In this document: one piece after another, positions 33,745 through 42,794 of the stretch
How positions within the stretch are numbered: position 1 is the first letter of the stretch
Layout: each line of letters opens with the position of its first letter
Assembly: GCA_902611145.1 (NCBI GenBank)
Contig: CACLYO010000002.1
Coordinates: forward strand, 85,926 to 149,925
DNA from: an uncultured Pelagibacteraceae bacterium
Lineage (GTDB): Bacteria > Pseudomonadota > Alphaproteobacteria > Pelagibacterales > Pelagibacteraceae
Length of the DNA stretch: 64,000 bases
Reading direction: 5' to 3'
Notes under the pieces: generated by a model
The model's input: only the letters and a program-made list of their open reading frames with translations
Databases searched by the model: none
Told to the model about the DNA's origin: nothing
Position numbers and translations under genes: made by a program

Positions 33745-34788
33745 ATGTCAGATAAAAAAAATCTAGGACATAATCGCAAAAAAGATTTTCTAAAAAAACC
33801 TGTCGAACATATTGATATCACTTCGTTTGATTCAAGAAATATTATTTCATCAATGGAAAAAATGTCATTTGTTGCTAGAGAAACAGCAAATGCGGCAAAT
33901 ATATTTAATGAAATGATAAAAGACAAAGATTGTACGGTTTTTTTAACTTTAGCAGGTTCCACATCTGCAGCAGGATGCATGGACGTATATAGAGATATGG
34001 TCAAATATAACATGGTTGATGCAATAGTTGCTACTGGAGCATCAATTATTGATATGGATTTCTTTGAGGCACTTGGCTTTAAACACTATCAAGGTTCTCA
34101 ATTTCAAGATGATACTGAATTAAGAAAGAATTATATTGATAGAATTTATGACACTTATATTGATGAAGATGAATTACAAATGTGTGATAAAACCATATGT
34201 GATATTGCAGATAATTTAGAGCCCAAAAGTTACACGTCAAGAGAATTTATTAAAGAAATTGGGAAATATTTAAAATTAAATTCTAAAAAAAAAGGTTCGT
34301 TAATTGAGACTGCCTATGAAAATAATGTCCCTATCTTCTGTCCTGCTTTTACTGACTCAAGCGCTGGATTTGGCTTGGTTATACATCAAGAAAAAAATCC
34401 AAAAAAACATATTACGATAGACTCAATTAGAGAGTTTCGTGAACTAACTGAAATTAAAATTAAATCAAATGGTTCTGGTCTTCTAATGATTGGAGGAGGT
34501 GTTCCAAAAAACTTTATTCAAGATACTGTAATTTGTGCTGAACTTTTAGGAAAAGATGTAGAAATGCACAAATATGCTATTCAGATAACAGTTGCAGATT
34601 CAAGAGATGGTGCCTGTAGTAGTTCAACTTTAAAAGAGGCAAGCTCATGGGGTAAAGTTGATGTAACTAAGGAACAAATGGTTTTTGCAGAAGCAACAAG
34701 TGTATTACCTTTAATAGCTAGTGACGCGTATCATAGAGGTGAGTGGAAAAAAAGAAGTAGAAAAAATTTTTCAAAAATATTTGGATAA
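33745..34788 (+). CDS. Deoxyhypusine synthase-like protein, probable homospermidine synthase
   Basis: A 347-residue NAD-dependent aminobutyl transferase. FLTLAGSTSAAGCMDVYRDMV, DAIVATGASIIDMDFFEALG and the C-terminal SSSTLKEASSWGKV place it in the DHS family; Lys304 in SWGKV corresponds to the catalytic Lys that carries the aminobutyl group. Bacteria have no eIF5A, and bacterial DHS-like enzymes are known to make sym-homospermidine from putrescine or spermidine. Its position straight after ornithine decarboxylase fits this. Product could also be another aminobutylated polyamine. Confidence 0.85.
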   Translation: MSDKKNLGHNRKKDFLKKPVEHIDITSFDSRNIISSMEKMSFVARETANAANIFNEMIKDKDCTVFLTLAGSTSAAGCMDVYRDMVKYNMVDAIVATGASIIDMDFFEALGFKHYQGSQFQDDTELRKNYIDRIYDTYIDEDELQMCDKTICDIADNLEPKSYTSREFIKEIGKYLKLNSKKKGSLIETAYENNVPIFCPAFTDSSAGFGLVIHQEKNPKKHITIDSIREFRELTEIKIKSNGSGLLMIGGGVPKNFIQDTVICAELLGKDVEMHKYAIQITVADSRDGACSSSTLKEASSWGKVDVTKEQMVFAEATSVLPLIASDAYHRGEWKKRSRKNFSKIFG

Positions 34789-34791
34789 AAA

Positions 34792-35676
34792 TTGAATTAC
34801 TTATCAAATAAATCAGGATTTTTAGGGATTGATAATAAGTTCAGCTTTAAAGAAAAGGCTGTTGTAATCCCATTTGGCCTAGAAAAAACAGTTAGTTATG
34901 GTGGTGGTACTAAAAATGGACCCAAAGAAATTATTAAAGCATCTCACCAAGTAGAATTATACGATGAAGAATTAAATTGTGAACCATATAAAAAAATTGG
35001 AATCAAAACCTTAAAACCATTCAAAATTGATAAAAATATAAAATTAGCACTTAAAAAAATTTCAGATATTAATTCAAAAATCTTAGATAAAAAATTATTT
35101 CCTATAACTTTTGGAGGAGAGCACTCAATAACCCCAGGATGCATTGTTCCATTTGCTAAGAAATTTAAAAAAATTTGTTTATTGCACTTTGATGCACATG
35201 CAGATTTAAGAGAAAGTTATAATGGTGAAAAATTTTCACATGCATCTGCAATTAAAAGATGCTTGGATCATAAAAATGTTTCTGTAATATCCTTCGGCAT
35301 TAGAAATATTTCTAGTAGTGAAATTCCATTTTTAAAAAAAAATTCTAAAAGAATTAATATTTTTTGGGCAAAAGATAAGGCTAAATGGAATTTAATAAAA
35401 TTCAAAAAATTAATTAAAAATAAAACTGTATATTTAACTTTTGATGTAGATGGTTTCGATTCAAGCGTAATGCCAGCAACTGGTACTCCAGAACCAGGTG
35501 GGTTATTATGGGATGAAACCCTAGATATAATTAAAATAGCAGCTAAAAACTCAAATATAGTTGGAGCTGATATTAATGAACTTGCTCCTATAAAGGGTTT
35601 TAATTCTTACAATTTTTTAGTAGCTAAATTAGCTTACAAAATATTAACTTATAAATTTTTGTTTAAGCAGCTTTAA
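34792..35676 (+). CDS. speB: Ureohydrolase (agmatinase/arginase family)
   Basis: A 294-residue binuclear manganese hydrolase. Metal ligands are visible in FGGEHS, LLHFDAHADLRE and TFDVDGFDSSVMPATGTPEPGG; all are intact. The family name agmatinase comes from its closest look, but no arginine decarboxylase is present in the operon. If it acts on arginine, it would supply ornithine to the first gene; if on agmatine, putrescine directly. It starts with TTG, three bases after the previous stop, and its end overlaps the convergent transporter gene by 14 bases. Confidence 0.85.
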   Translation: MNYLSNKSGFLGIDNKFSFKEKAVVIPFGLEKTVSYGGGTKNGPKEIIKASHQVELYDEELNCEPYKKIGIKTLKPFKIDKNIKLALKKISDINSKILDKKLFPITFGGEHSITPGCIVPFAKKFKKICLLHFDAHADLRESYNGEKFSHASAIKRCLDHKNVSVISFGIRNISSSEIPFLKKNSKRINIFWAKDKAKWNLIKFKKLIKNKTVYLTFDVDGFDSSVMPATGTPEPGGLLWDETLDIIKIAAKNSNIVGADINELAPIKGFNSYNFLVAKLAYKILTYKFLFKQL

Positions 35677-36211
35677 AAGTTCCTAATAATAATCTAAAAG
35701 GTATTAACATAAATAAGGCTACTAAAATTTTAACACTTAAATCCCCTAGGGACAATGAAATCCACGGCACTCCTGTTCCATAAAAAGAAATCGAAAAAAA
35801 TATAAATGTATCAAAAGTCGAACCAACAAAAGATGATATTAATGGAGCAACATACCATTTTTTTTGTCTTAATTTATCAAATATTTGTACATCTAATAGT
35901 TGGGCAACAATAAATGCTGTGCCTGATCCAATAGCAATTCTTATTGAAATTAAATCTGAAAAATTTGTTGAAAAAAAAAATGTAAATAAAATTCCTATCG
36001 CAAAACCAAAATATACTATTTTTTTAGCTGCAACTTTACCATAAGATCTATTTGCCAAATCAGTTATTAGAAATGCTATAGGATAACTAAAGGCGCCATA
36101 AGTTAATATTTCTTCAAAACCATAATATTTAATTGGAAATTGAACTAGATAATTTGAAACTAAAACAATTACTCCCATTAAAAATGAGAGCAAAAGAAAT
36201 AAACGATTCAT
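35663..36211 (-). CDS. yhhQ: Queuosine precursor transporter (YhhQ/VUT family)
   Basis: A 182-residue protein with about six membrane helices. Recognisable are VLVSNYLVQFPIKYYG, GAFSYPIAFLITDLANRSYGKVAAKKIVYFGF, a family signature with its conserved Asp and Gly-Lys, and GSTFDTFIFFSISFYG. YhhQ imports 7-cyano-7-deazaguanine for queuosine in tRNA. It overlaps rpmB by one base (TAATG), so it is translated from the ribosomal protein transcript. Confidence 0.88.
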   Translation of the reverse strand: MNRLFLLLSFLMGVIVLVSNYLVQFPIKYYGFEEILTYGAFSYPIAFLITDLANRSYGKVAAKKIVYFGFAIGILFTFFFSTNFSDLISIRIAIGSGTAFIVAQLLDVQIFDKLRQKKWYVAPLISSFVGSTFDTFIFFSISFYGTGVPWISLSLGDLSVKILVALFMLIPFRLLLGTFKAA

Positions 36212-36492
36212 TATGCAGATTTACTAAGTAATACCTTTTTAATTTTTTTTAGTCTTATAGATAAGTTTTTTGCTTTTGATGATTTAATAAACTGATCAAA
36301 ACTTCCCTTCTTATCTACAGATCTTACTCCTGCGTTTGATACAGTTAATTTTAAATTTTTTTTCAAAATATCACTTTTAAATTTTACTTTTTTAAGATTT
36401 GGTAGAAATCTTCTTTTGGTTTTGTTGTTAGCATGACTAACTTTATGACCTTTAAGAGGTATTTTTCCAGTTAATTCACATTTTTTTGACAT
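36211..36492 (-). CDS. rpmB: 50S ribosomal protein L28
   Basis: A 93-residue basic protein. The N-terminus (MSKKCELTGKIPLKGHKVSHANNKTKRRFLPNL) is the standard L28 signature, and the rest (LKLTVSNAGVRSVDKKGSFDQFI) agrees with alphaproteobacterial L28, which is longer than the Escherichia coli protein. It is part of the large ribosomal subunit. It leads a two-gene unit with the queuosine precursor transporter; a 43-base spacer separates it from pyrD. Confidence 0.96.
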   Translation of the reverse strand: MSKKCELTGKIPLKGHKVSHANNKTKRRFLPNLKKVKFKSDILKKNLKLTVSNAGVRSVDKKGSFDQFIKSSKAKNLSIRLKKIKKVLLSKSA

Positions 36493-36535
36493 AAAAAATA
36501 TGATTGTATAAGCGCTCTAAAGTTACCAGTCAAGA

Positions 36536-37576
36536 TCATTTTTTAATACCCACAAGTTCTGAAATGTTCTTAACACTATGATTTTTCGTAATTTCAATTA
36601 GTTCTTTACTAATTTTATATGCAATATTTGGACCTTGATAAACCATCCCAGTATATAATTGAACTAGGCTAGCGCCATTAATTATTTTCTCATATGCACT
36701 TTTTCCTGAGTCAACTCCACCAACTCCAATTATTTTTATTTTACTTCCCAAAATTTTATAAAATTTATTAATTAAAAAGTTAGATTTAACTTCTAAAGGC
36801 TTACCTGATAAACCACCTTTCTCTAATTTATTTATATTTTTTAAATTTTCTCTATTACTATCTGTAGAATTTGAAATTATTACAGATGAAATATTATATT
36901 TTAAAAGTAATTCAGAAATTTTTTCTACATCATTATCATCAATATCAGGAGAAATTTTAACAATGATAGGTATATTTGATTTTAAAATTTTTTTCTGATT
37001 TTCAATTTCACTTAAAAGTTCACTAAGTTCATTTGAATTATGAAAACTCCTTAAATTTTCTGTATTAGGAGATGAAATATTTACTGTTAAGTAATCAGCT
37101 AAATTATAAAATTTTCGCAAATTAATTAAATAATCTTCAACTCTATTTTTTGTAGCTTTATTAGGTCCAATATTAATTCCCAATACTCCATTGGGTGGAG
37201 TAGATCTTATTCTAGAACTAACTACATCTGCCCCTGAGCTATTAAAGCCCAATCTATTTATTAAGGCTTCATCCTCTTCTAAACGGAAAACTCTTGGTTT
37301 TGGATTCCCGTACTGTTTTAAAGGTGTAATAGTCCCTACCTCAACAAAACCAAAACCAAGTTTGTACAAAGAATTATAAACTTCTGCATCTTTATCAAAA
37401 CCCGCAGCAAGACCTATTGGGTTAGAAATTTTTTTTCCAAATATTTCTGTTTCTATCAAGCTATTTGCTGGAATTTTATTATTTGGAATATAATTATATT
37501 TTAAAGCTTTAATAGCCAAGTTATGAGCTAATTCAGGGTCGAGCTTAAATATTATCGATCTTAACTTATTAAACAT
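36536..37576 (-). CDS. pyrD: Dihydroorotate dehydrogenase (quinone), class 2
   Basis: A 346-residue flavoprotein for the fourth pyrimidine step, feeding electrons to the quinone pool. The N-terminal amphipathic part (KLDPELAHNLAIKAL) is the membrane-association region of class 2 enzymes. NPIGLAAGFDKDAE, GFVEVGTITPLKQYGNPKPRVFRL, NRLGFNS, VNISSPNT with the catalytic Ser loop, and IIGVGGVDSG (FMN phosphate site) are all present. Its ATG overlaps the stop of lysS by one base, so the two are coupled. Confidence 0.96.
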   Translation of the reverse strand: MFNKLRSIIFKLDPELAHNLAIKALKYNYIPNNKIPANSLIETEIFGKKISNPIGLAAGFDKDAEVYNSLYKLGFGFVEVGTITPLKQYGNPKPRVFRLEEDEALINRLGFNSSGADVVSSRIRSTPPNGVLGINIGPNKATKNRVEDYLINLRKFYNLADYLTVNISSPNTENLRSFHNSNELSELLSEIENQKKILKSNIPIIVKISPDIDDNDVEKISELLLKYNISSVIISNSTDSNRENLKNINKLEKGGLSGKPLEVKSNFLINKFYKILGSKIKIIGVGGVDSGKSAYEKIINGASLVQLYTGMVYQGPNIAYKISKELIEITKNHSVKNISELVGIKK

Positions 37577-39138
37577 TACTTGATTTTATTTTTAATCAAT
37601 TCTTTTGTTTCACTTGTTCCAAAGAAACTTATAAAAAAACCCATCCTTGGGCCATTTTCATCTCCAAAAACTACTTCATAAATTAGTTTAAACCAGTCTC
37701 TTAAATTTTCTTTATAACCATTATCTTTACCAACTGCATATATTTTTGTTTGAATGTCTTCAGGTTTCATTTTATCAGTACACTCATCAAGAGTTTTAAC
37801 TAATGCTTGAAGCGCTAATTTTTCCCCTTTATTTGGTTTTTTATATTTTTTGTTTGGTTTAATAACATCAATATAATACTTAATTGCATAACTTATTAAA
37901 CTATCAAATATAGGTTGATCTTTTTCAGAAATATCTGCTTTATATTTTTTTACAAATTTCCATAAAAGATCTTTACTATCTGAATTGCTAGCTTCTACTA
38001 AATTAAGTAACATTGAAAAACTCATTATATTATTTTCTTTTGGAATCTTTCCATTATGTACATGCCAAACAGGGTTCATTAGTATTTGTAAATCATCTTG
38101 TGTTTTAGCTTTTTCTATAAAATCTAAATACTCATCAACTGCTTTTGGTACAATTTCTTTATAAAGTTTTTTAGCTCTCTTTGGATTTTGATACATAAAT
38201 AAAGATAAACTTTCTGGAGAAGCATATTTAAGCCACTGATCAATAGTAATACCATTACCTTTTGATTTAGATATTTTTTCTCCTTTTTCATCTAAAAAAA
38301 GTTCGTAAGAAAATCCTGATGGATTAGCTTTACCAAGTAACTTTATAATTTTTGTTGATAAAATTGCACTTTCAATTAAATCTTTACCATACATCTCAAA
38401 ATCAACATCAATAGCATACCACCTCATAGCCCAATCAACTTTCCATTGAAGTTTACAATTTCCATCTAAAATACTTTTTTCAAGTTTTTTTCCATTATTA
38501 TCAAAAATTATTTTTGAATTTTTCTCATCAATTTCAAGTACTGGTATTTCTAATACTTTACCACTTTCTGGGCAAATCGGTAAAAAAGGTGAATATGTTT
38601 TTTGTCTTTCTTTTCCTATAGTTGGAATAATTATATTCATTATATTTTTATAATTTTTTAGAATTAATTTTAAAGTCTCATTAAAATAACCAGATTTATA
38701 AAGTTGAGTAGAACTTTTAAATGAATATATAAAGTTAAATTCATCTAAAAATTTTTTTAGCATCTCATTATTATGTTCGCCAAAACTACTATATTTATCA
38801 AATGGATCTGGTACTGATGTTAAAGGTTTATGAAGATTTTCTTCTAGTTTTTTAGAATTTGGAATATTATCAGGAATTTTTCTTAGTCCATCCATATCAT
38901 CAGAAAAAGTAATTATTTCTTTTGGAATATCTGTCATTTTGTTTAGTGCATTAACAATCATTGAAGTCCTCGCTACTTCACCAAAAGTTCCAATATGAGG
39001 TAGCCCACTTGGACCATATCCTGTTTGCAGAACAATTTTTCCCTTCTTTTCTATAAAAGATTTTCTATCTCTTAGAAGCTTTTTTGCTTCTACAAAAGGC
39101 CAAGCATTAGTTTTATCCAAAATTACTTTATCAATCAC
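37576..39138 (-). CDS. lysK: Lysyl-tRNA synthetase, class I
   Basis: A 520-residue class I LysRS, not the usual bacterial class II enzyme. The Rossmann signatures are PHIGTFGEV (HIGH equivalent, residues 47-55) and KISKSKGNG (KMSKS equivalent) near the middle; the C-terminal helical domain follows. It charges tRNA-Lys. Class I LysRS occurs in archaea, spirochaetes and many alphaproteobacteria, so it supports the taxonomic reading. It forms a pair with pyrD through a one-base overlap and diverges from the trkH gene. Confidence 0.95.
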   Translation of the reverse strand: MIDKVILDKTNAWPFVEAKKLLRDRKSFIEKKGKIVLQTGYGPSGLPHIGTFGEVARTSMIVNALNKMTDIPKEIITFSDDMDGLRKIPDNIPNSKKLEENLHKPLTSVPDPFDKYSSFGEHNNEMLKKFLDEFNFIYSFKSSTQLYKSGYFNETLKLILKNYKNIMNIIIPTIGKERQKTYSPFLPICPESGKVLEIPVLEIDEKNSKIIFDNNGKKLEKSILDGNCKLQWKVDWAMRWYAIDVDFEMYGKDLIESAILSTKIIKLLGKANPSGFSYELFLDEKGEKISKSKGNGITIDQWLKYASPESLSLFMYQNPKRAKKLYKEIVPKAVDEYLDFIEKAKTQDDLQILMNPVWHVHNGKIPKENNIMSFSMLLNLVEASNSDSKDLLWKFVKKYKADISEKDQPIFDSLISYAIKYYIDVIKPNKKYKKPNKGEKLALQALVKTLDECTDKMKPEDIQTKIYAVGKDNGYKENLRDWFKLIYEVVFGDENGPRMGFFISFFGTSETKELIKNKIK

Positions 39139-39226
39139 AAACTTTTTAAAAAATTCATATATTTGGTTGTTTTATCAATTCTTATAGTGTTGAAATTTAT
39201 TTACCATAAAATAATGTTCAAACAAA

Positions 39227-40672
39227 ATGCCCAATTATAAAACAGTTTTTTTCACACTGGGAATGTTGCAAATAATACTTGGAATATTCATGATAATTCC
39301 AATTATTATTCAATACGTTTATGGTGAATTTGATTCTTCTTTTATTATTGCTTCAATAATAACGCTTATTTTTGGAATTTTATTTGTAATATCAAATTTA
39401 GATTATGATAAAAAAATAAATCTTCATCAAGCATTTTTACTTACATCTTTATCTTGGATTACTATTGCAATTTTTGGAGCTCTCCCAATTTTTTTCTCTA
39501 AACTAAATTTATCTTTTACCGATGCATTTTTTGAAAGCATATCGGGTATAACGACAACTGGATCAACTATTATTATAAATTTAGAAAATGCACCTAAGAG
39601 CATTTTACTTTGGAGAGCATTACTTCAGTGGTTAGGAGGAATTGGAATTATTGTAATGGCCATAACTTTAATGCCAATTATGAACGTGGGTGGTATGTTA
39701 TTGTTTAAAGTTTTAAACACAGACTCCACGAATGAAATATTACCCTCATCAAAAGAAATTTCTATAAAATTGATTATTATATATGTAATTTTGACTTTGA
39801 TTTGTGGCTTTTCATATAAAATTTTTGGAATGAATATTTTTGATAGTCTAACTCATTCTATGACAACTATTGCTACTGGTGGTTTTTCTAATTACAACGA
39901 ATCAATAGGATATTTTGACAATTTTAAAATAGAGTCAGTCGCTATTTTCTTCATAATATTAGGAAGTATACCTTTCATAGCTTATATAAAATTTATGAGT
40001 GGTAATAAAAAAATATTTCTATCAGATTCTCAAATTAAAACTTTTATAAAGTTAATAATATTATCAATAGTAATTCTTTTTTGCTATTTATTAATAAAAG
40101 ATAATAATTTTTCATTATCCAATATTAGATCAGTTAGTTTTAACGTTATATCTATTTTAACTGGAACAGGTTATGTGACGCAAGGATATGACAAATGGGG
40201 TAGTTTTCCATTATTTTATTTTTTGATATTAATGTTTATTGGTGGATGTGCTGGATCAACTACTTGTGGTGTAAAAATATTTAGAATTCAGATACTATAT
40301 AAATTTATAATAAATCAGTTAAAAAAAGTAATTTATCCAAGAGGAATTTTTATTATCAAATATGAAAATAATACTGTAAATGATAAATTCTTAGCCTCAA
40401 TTATTTCCTTTATTTTTCTTTATATAATTATTTTTTTTGTAATAACAGCACTGTTATCACTTACTGGTCTTGATTTTGTTACATCAATATCTGGTGCTGC
40501 AACTTCTATTTCAAATGTAGGGCCTGGTTTAGGATCTACTATAGGTCCAAATGGTAATTTCTATCAACTTCCTGATGTTTCAAAATGGATTTTAAGCACA
40601 GGGATGATTTTAGGAAGATTGGAATTATTTGCTATACTGGTATTATTCTTACCATCTTTTTGGAGAAGCTAA
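39227..40672 (+). CDS. trkH: Potassium uptake protein, TrkH family
   Basis: A 481-residue channel-like subunit. Four pore loops with selectivity glycines are visible: ESISGITTTGSTI, SMTTIATGGFSNYN, SILTGTGYVTQGY and ATSISNVGPGLGS, with LLWRALLQWLGGIGIIVMAI between the first two. It would move potassium with help of the cytoplasmic regulator TrkA, which is not encoded next to it. It ends GRLELFAILVLFLPSFWRS as in TrkH. The gene is followed two bases later by the AmpG-like permease gene. Confidence 0.94.
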   Translation: MPNYKTVFFTLGMLQIILGIFMIIPIIIQYVYGEFDSSFIIASIITLIFGILFVISNLDYDKKINLHQAFLLTSLSWITIAIFGALPIFFSKLNLSFTDAFFESISGITTTGSTIIINLENAPKSILLWRALLQWLGGIGIIVMAITLMPIMNVGGMLLFKVLNTDSTNEILPSSKEISIKLIIIYVILTLICGFSYKIFGMNIFDSLTHSMTTIATGGFSNYNESIGYFDNFKIESVAIFFIILGSIPFIAYIKFMSGNKKIFLSDSQIKTFIKLIILSIVILFCYLLIKDNNFSLSNIRSVSFNVISILTGTGYVTQGYDKWGSFPLFYFLILMFIGGCAGSTTCGVKIFRIQILYKFIINQLKKVIYPRGIFIIKYENNTVNDKFLASIISFIFLYIIIFFVITALLSLTGLDFVTSISGAATSISNVGPGLGSTIGPNGNFYQLPDVSKWILSTGMILGRLELFAILVLFLPSFWRS

Positions 40673-40674
40673 TT

Positions 40675-42051
40675 ATGATAGAATTTAAAAAACAATCTTT
40701 GTCAGAAACTTTTGCTGTATATTTTGATATAAGAATGCTTAGAATTTTATTACTTGGAGCTATTTCAGGTTTTCCATGGGTTTTAATAGGTAGTAGTTTA
40801 AGCTTATGGCTTAAAGAAGAAGGCTTAAGCAGATCAACAATCGGTTGGGCTGGCTTAATATTTGGTGTTTATGCTTTTAACTACTTATGGGCTCCGTTAA
40901 TAGATAGACTTCAAATACCATTTTTAACAAAAAAAATAGGTCATAGAAGAAGCTGGATAGTTTTAATGCAAGTTGCAATTTTAATTAGCTTAGCTGTATG
41001 GAGTTTCATTAATCCAGTTGAAAATTTAGCATTATTAATTTCAGTTGGCTTAATTATTGCCATAGCATCTGCCACACAAGATATAACCGTAGATGCATTA
41101 AGAATTGAACAAATTGGAGAAAGTGAAAGTAAATCAATGGCAGCTGGTGCTGCAATGGCAGTAGTTGGTTGGTGGAGTGGTTATAAATTAGGTGGTGTAA
41201 TAGCTTTATTTACTGCAGAATATTTGGAAAATATTGGTGTAATAAATTATTGGCAATCAACTTTTTTAATTTTAGGAATAGTAGTTATTTTGATGAACAT
41301 TGGTTTAATGTTTGTTCACGAACCTGTCTCAATTGATAGACAACAAAAGCAAAAAGAGACTGATAATTTAATAGAAAACAAACTTGGATCAAAAAATATC
41401 ATAACTAGCTTAGCTGCTTGGATTACAAGTACTTTAGGTGGCCCAATAATTAGCTTTTTTAAAAAAAATGGTTTTTCAATTGCAGTAGGAATTTTGGGTT
41501 TTGTTTTTTTATTTAAAATTGGAGAAGCTTTTCTAGGACGAATGTCGATAGTTTTTTACAAGGAAATAGGATTTTCTAAAGGTGATATAGCAATTTATTC
41601 TAAAACTTTAGGATGGATCACAACAGTTATTTTTACATTATTAGGTGGGTTATTTGTAATTAGATCTGGAGTTTTGAAAGCAATGTTTCTCGCTGGAATA
41701 TTAATGGCTGGAACAAACCTACTATTTACTGCCTTAGCATGGACAGGAAAGTCTGAATTATTATTTGCAGTTGCCGTTATATTTGATGATATAGCTGCTG
41801 CGTTTGCAACAGTTGCATTTGTGGCGTTTATTTCGCTTTTAATTGATAGAACTTATACTGCAACTCAATATGCATTACTTGCTTCAATAGGAACAGCAGG
41901 AAGAACAACTCTTGCATCATCATCCGGTGCTTTAGTTGATTGGTTAAATGGTGATTGGGGAATATTTTTTATTTTAACAGCTATAATGGTTATTCCTTCT
42001 TTAATTTTATTGTGGGTAATAAAAGACAAATTAAATCTTCGTGAAAAATAA
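40675..42051 (+). CDS. ampG: AmpG-like MFS permease
   Basis: About 458 residues and twelve helices. The ORF track start (40585) lies inside trkH; ATG 40675 directly after the trkH stop is better. LLLGAISGFPWVLIGSSLSLWLKEEGLSRSTIGWAGL and LWAPLIDRLQIPF are the hallmarks of AmpG, the muropeptide importer; SATQDITVDALRIE is the conserved loop in the first half. Together with the AmgK/MurU pair and the adjacent NlpC/P60 protein it suggests uptake of wall fragments. Acetyl-CoA carrier relatives share these motifs, so the substrate is inferred. Confidence 0.8.
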   Translation: MIEFKKQSLSETFAVYFDIRMLRILLLGAISGFPWVLIGSSLSLWLKEEGLSRSTIGWAGLIFGVYAFNYLWAPLIDRLQIPFLTKKIGHRRSWIVLMQVAILISLAVWSFINPVENLALLISVGLIIAIASATQDITVDALRIEQIGESESKSMAAGAAMAVVGWWSGYKLGGVIALFTAEYLENIGVINYWQSTFLILGIVVILMNIGLMFVHEPVSIDRQQKQKETDNLIENKLGSKNIITSLAAWITSTLGGPIISFFKKNGFSIAVGILGFVFLFKIGEAFLGRMSIVFYKEIGFSKGDIAIYSKTLGWITTVIFTLLGGLFVIRSGVLKAMFLAGILMAGTNLLFTALAWTGKSELLFAVAVIFDDIAAAFATVAFVAFISLLIDRTYTATQYALLASIGTAGRTTLASSSGALVDWLNGDWGIFFILTAIMVIPSLILLWVIKDKLNLREK

Positions 42052-42793
42052 TTTTTACAATAAAAATACATATATCAATTTATATGAGAAGCCATCTTAT
42101 AAATCAAAAATAAGCTCTCAAATTATTTATGGTGAAAAATTTAAAATTTTATCTAAAAAAAAAGAGTGGTTAAAAATTAAAACAGCTTTTGACAAATATG
42201 TTGGCTACACTAAAAATATAAAATATTCGAATAAATTTACGCCAACACATAAAATAAGTGTTCAAAAAACAAATATTTTTAGTTTTCCAAAAAATTCTAA
42301 TAAATATGTACAAAGAAAAAAATTACCATTTGCTAGTAGAATTGAAATTTTAAAAAAATATAAAAATTTTATTATGTTTGAAAAAAATAAATGGATTTAT
42401 TTAAAAGATATAAAAAAAAATAACTTTAAAGAAAAAAACTTTATAAAAATTTTAAATCTATTTATTAATTGTAAATATAAGTGGGGTGGAAAAACATTTG
42501 ATGGAATAGATTGCTCTGCATTAGTGCAGATGTATTATCTTTATAATAACGAGTATTTTCCAAGAGATACAAAAGACCAAATTAAAATTAGAAAAGGGCA
42601 AAAAAATTCAAATAATTTAAAAAAAGGGAATATAATTTACTGGAAAGGACATGTGGCTGTGTGTATTAATTCAAAAAAATTAATCCATGCTTATGGCCCC
42701 AGGAAAAAAGTTTTAACAATGAATATTAAAAATACAATTGAAATTATTGAAAAAACAGCAAACCTTAAAGTAAGAAAAATTACCAAAATTTAA
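42041..42793 (+). CDS. NlpC/P60 peptidase with N-terminal SH3-like domains
   Basis: A 250-residue protein. Two bacterial SH3-like modules (about 10-55 and 70-120, NTYINLYEKPSYKSKI opening the first) precede the NlpC/P60 domain with KYKWGGKTFDGIDCSALVQ (catalytic Cys), KGHVAVCINS (catalytic His) and HAYGP. It has no signal peptide, so it probably acts in the cytoplasm on imported muropeptides, in line with the AmpG-like gene it overlaps by 11 bases. The start is GTG. Such cytoplasmic enzymes are typically dipeptidyl endopeptidases cutting gamma-Glu-diaminoacyl bonds. Confidence 0.85.
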   Translation: MKNNFYNKNTYINLYEKPSYKSKISSQIIYGEKFKILSKKKEWLKIKTAFDKYVGYTKNIKYSNKFTPTHKISVQKTNIFSFPKNSNKYVQRKKLPFASRIEILKKYKNFIMFEKNKWIYLKDIKKNNFKEKNFIKILNLFINCKYKWGGKTFDGIDCSALVQMYYLYNNEYFPRDTKDQIKIRKGQKNSNNLKKGNIIYWKGHVAVCINSKKLIHAYGPRKKVLTMNIKNTIEIIEKTANLKVRKITKI

Positions 42794-42794
42794 A

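Noticed and set aside
33741-34013. Minus-strand ORF opposite the deoxyhypusine synthase-like gene
   Set aside because: It is a shadow of the conserved N-terminal DHS region on the plus strand.
40585-40674. N-terminal 30 codons of the ORF for the AmpG-like permease
   Set aside because: They lie within the trkH coding region in another frame and are not hydrophobic in the family pattern; ATG 40675 follows the trkH stop.
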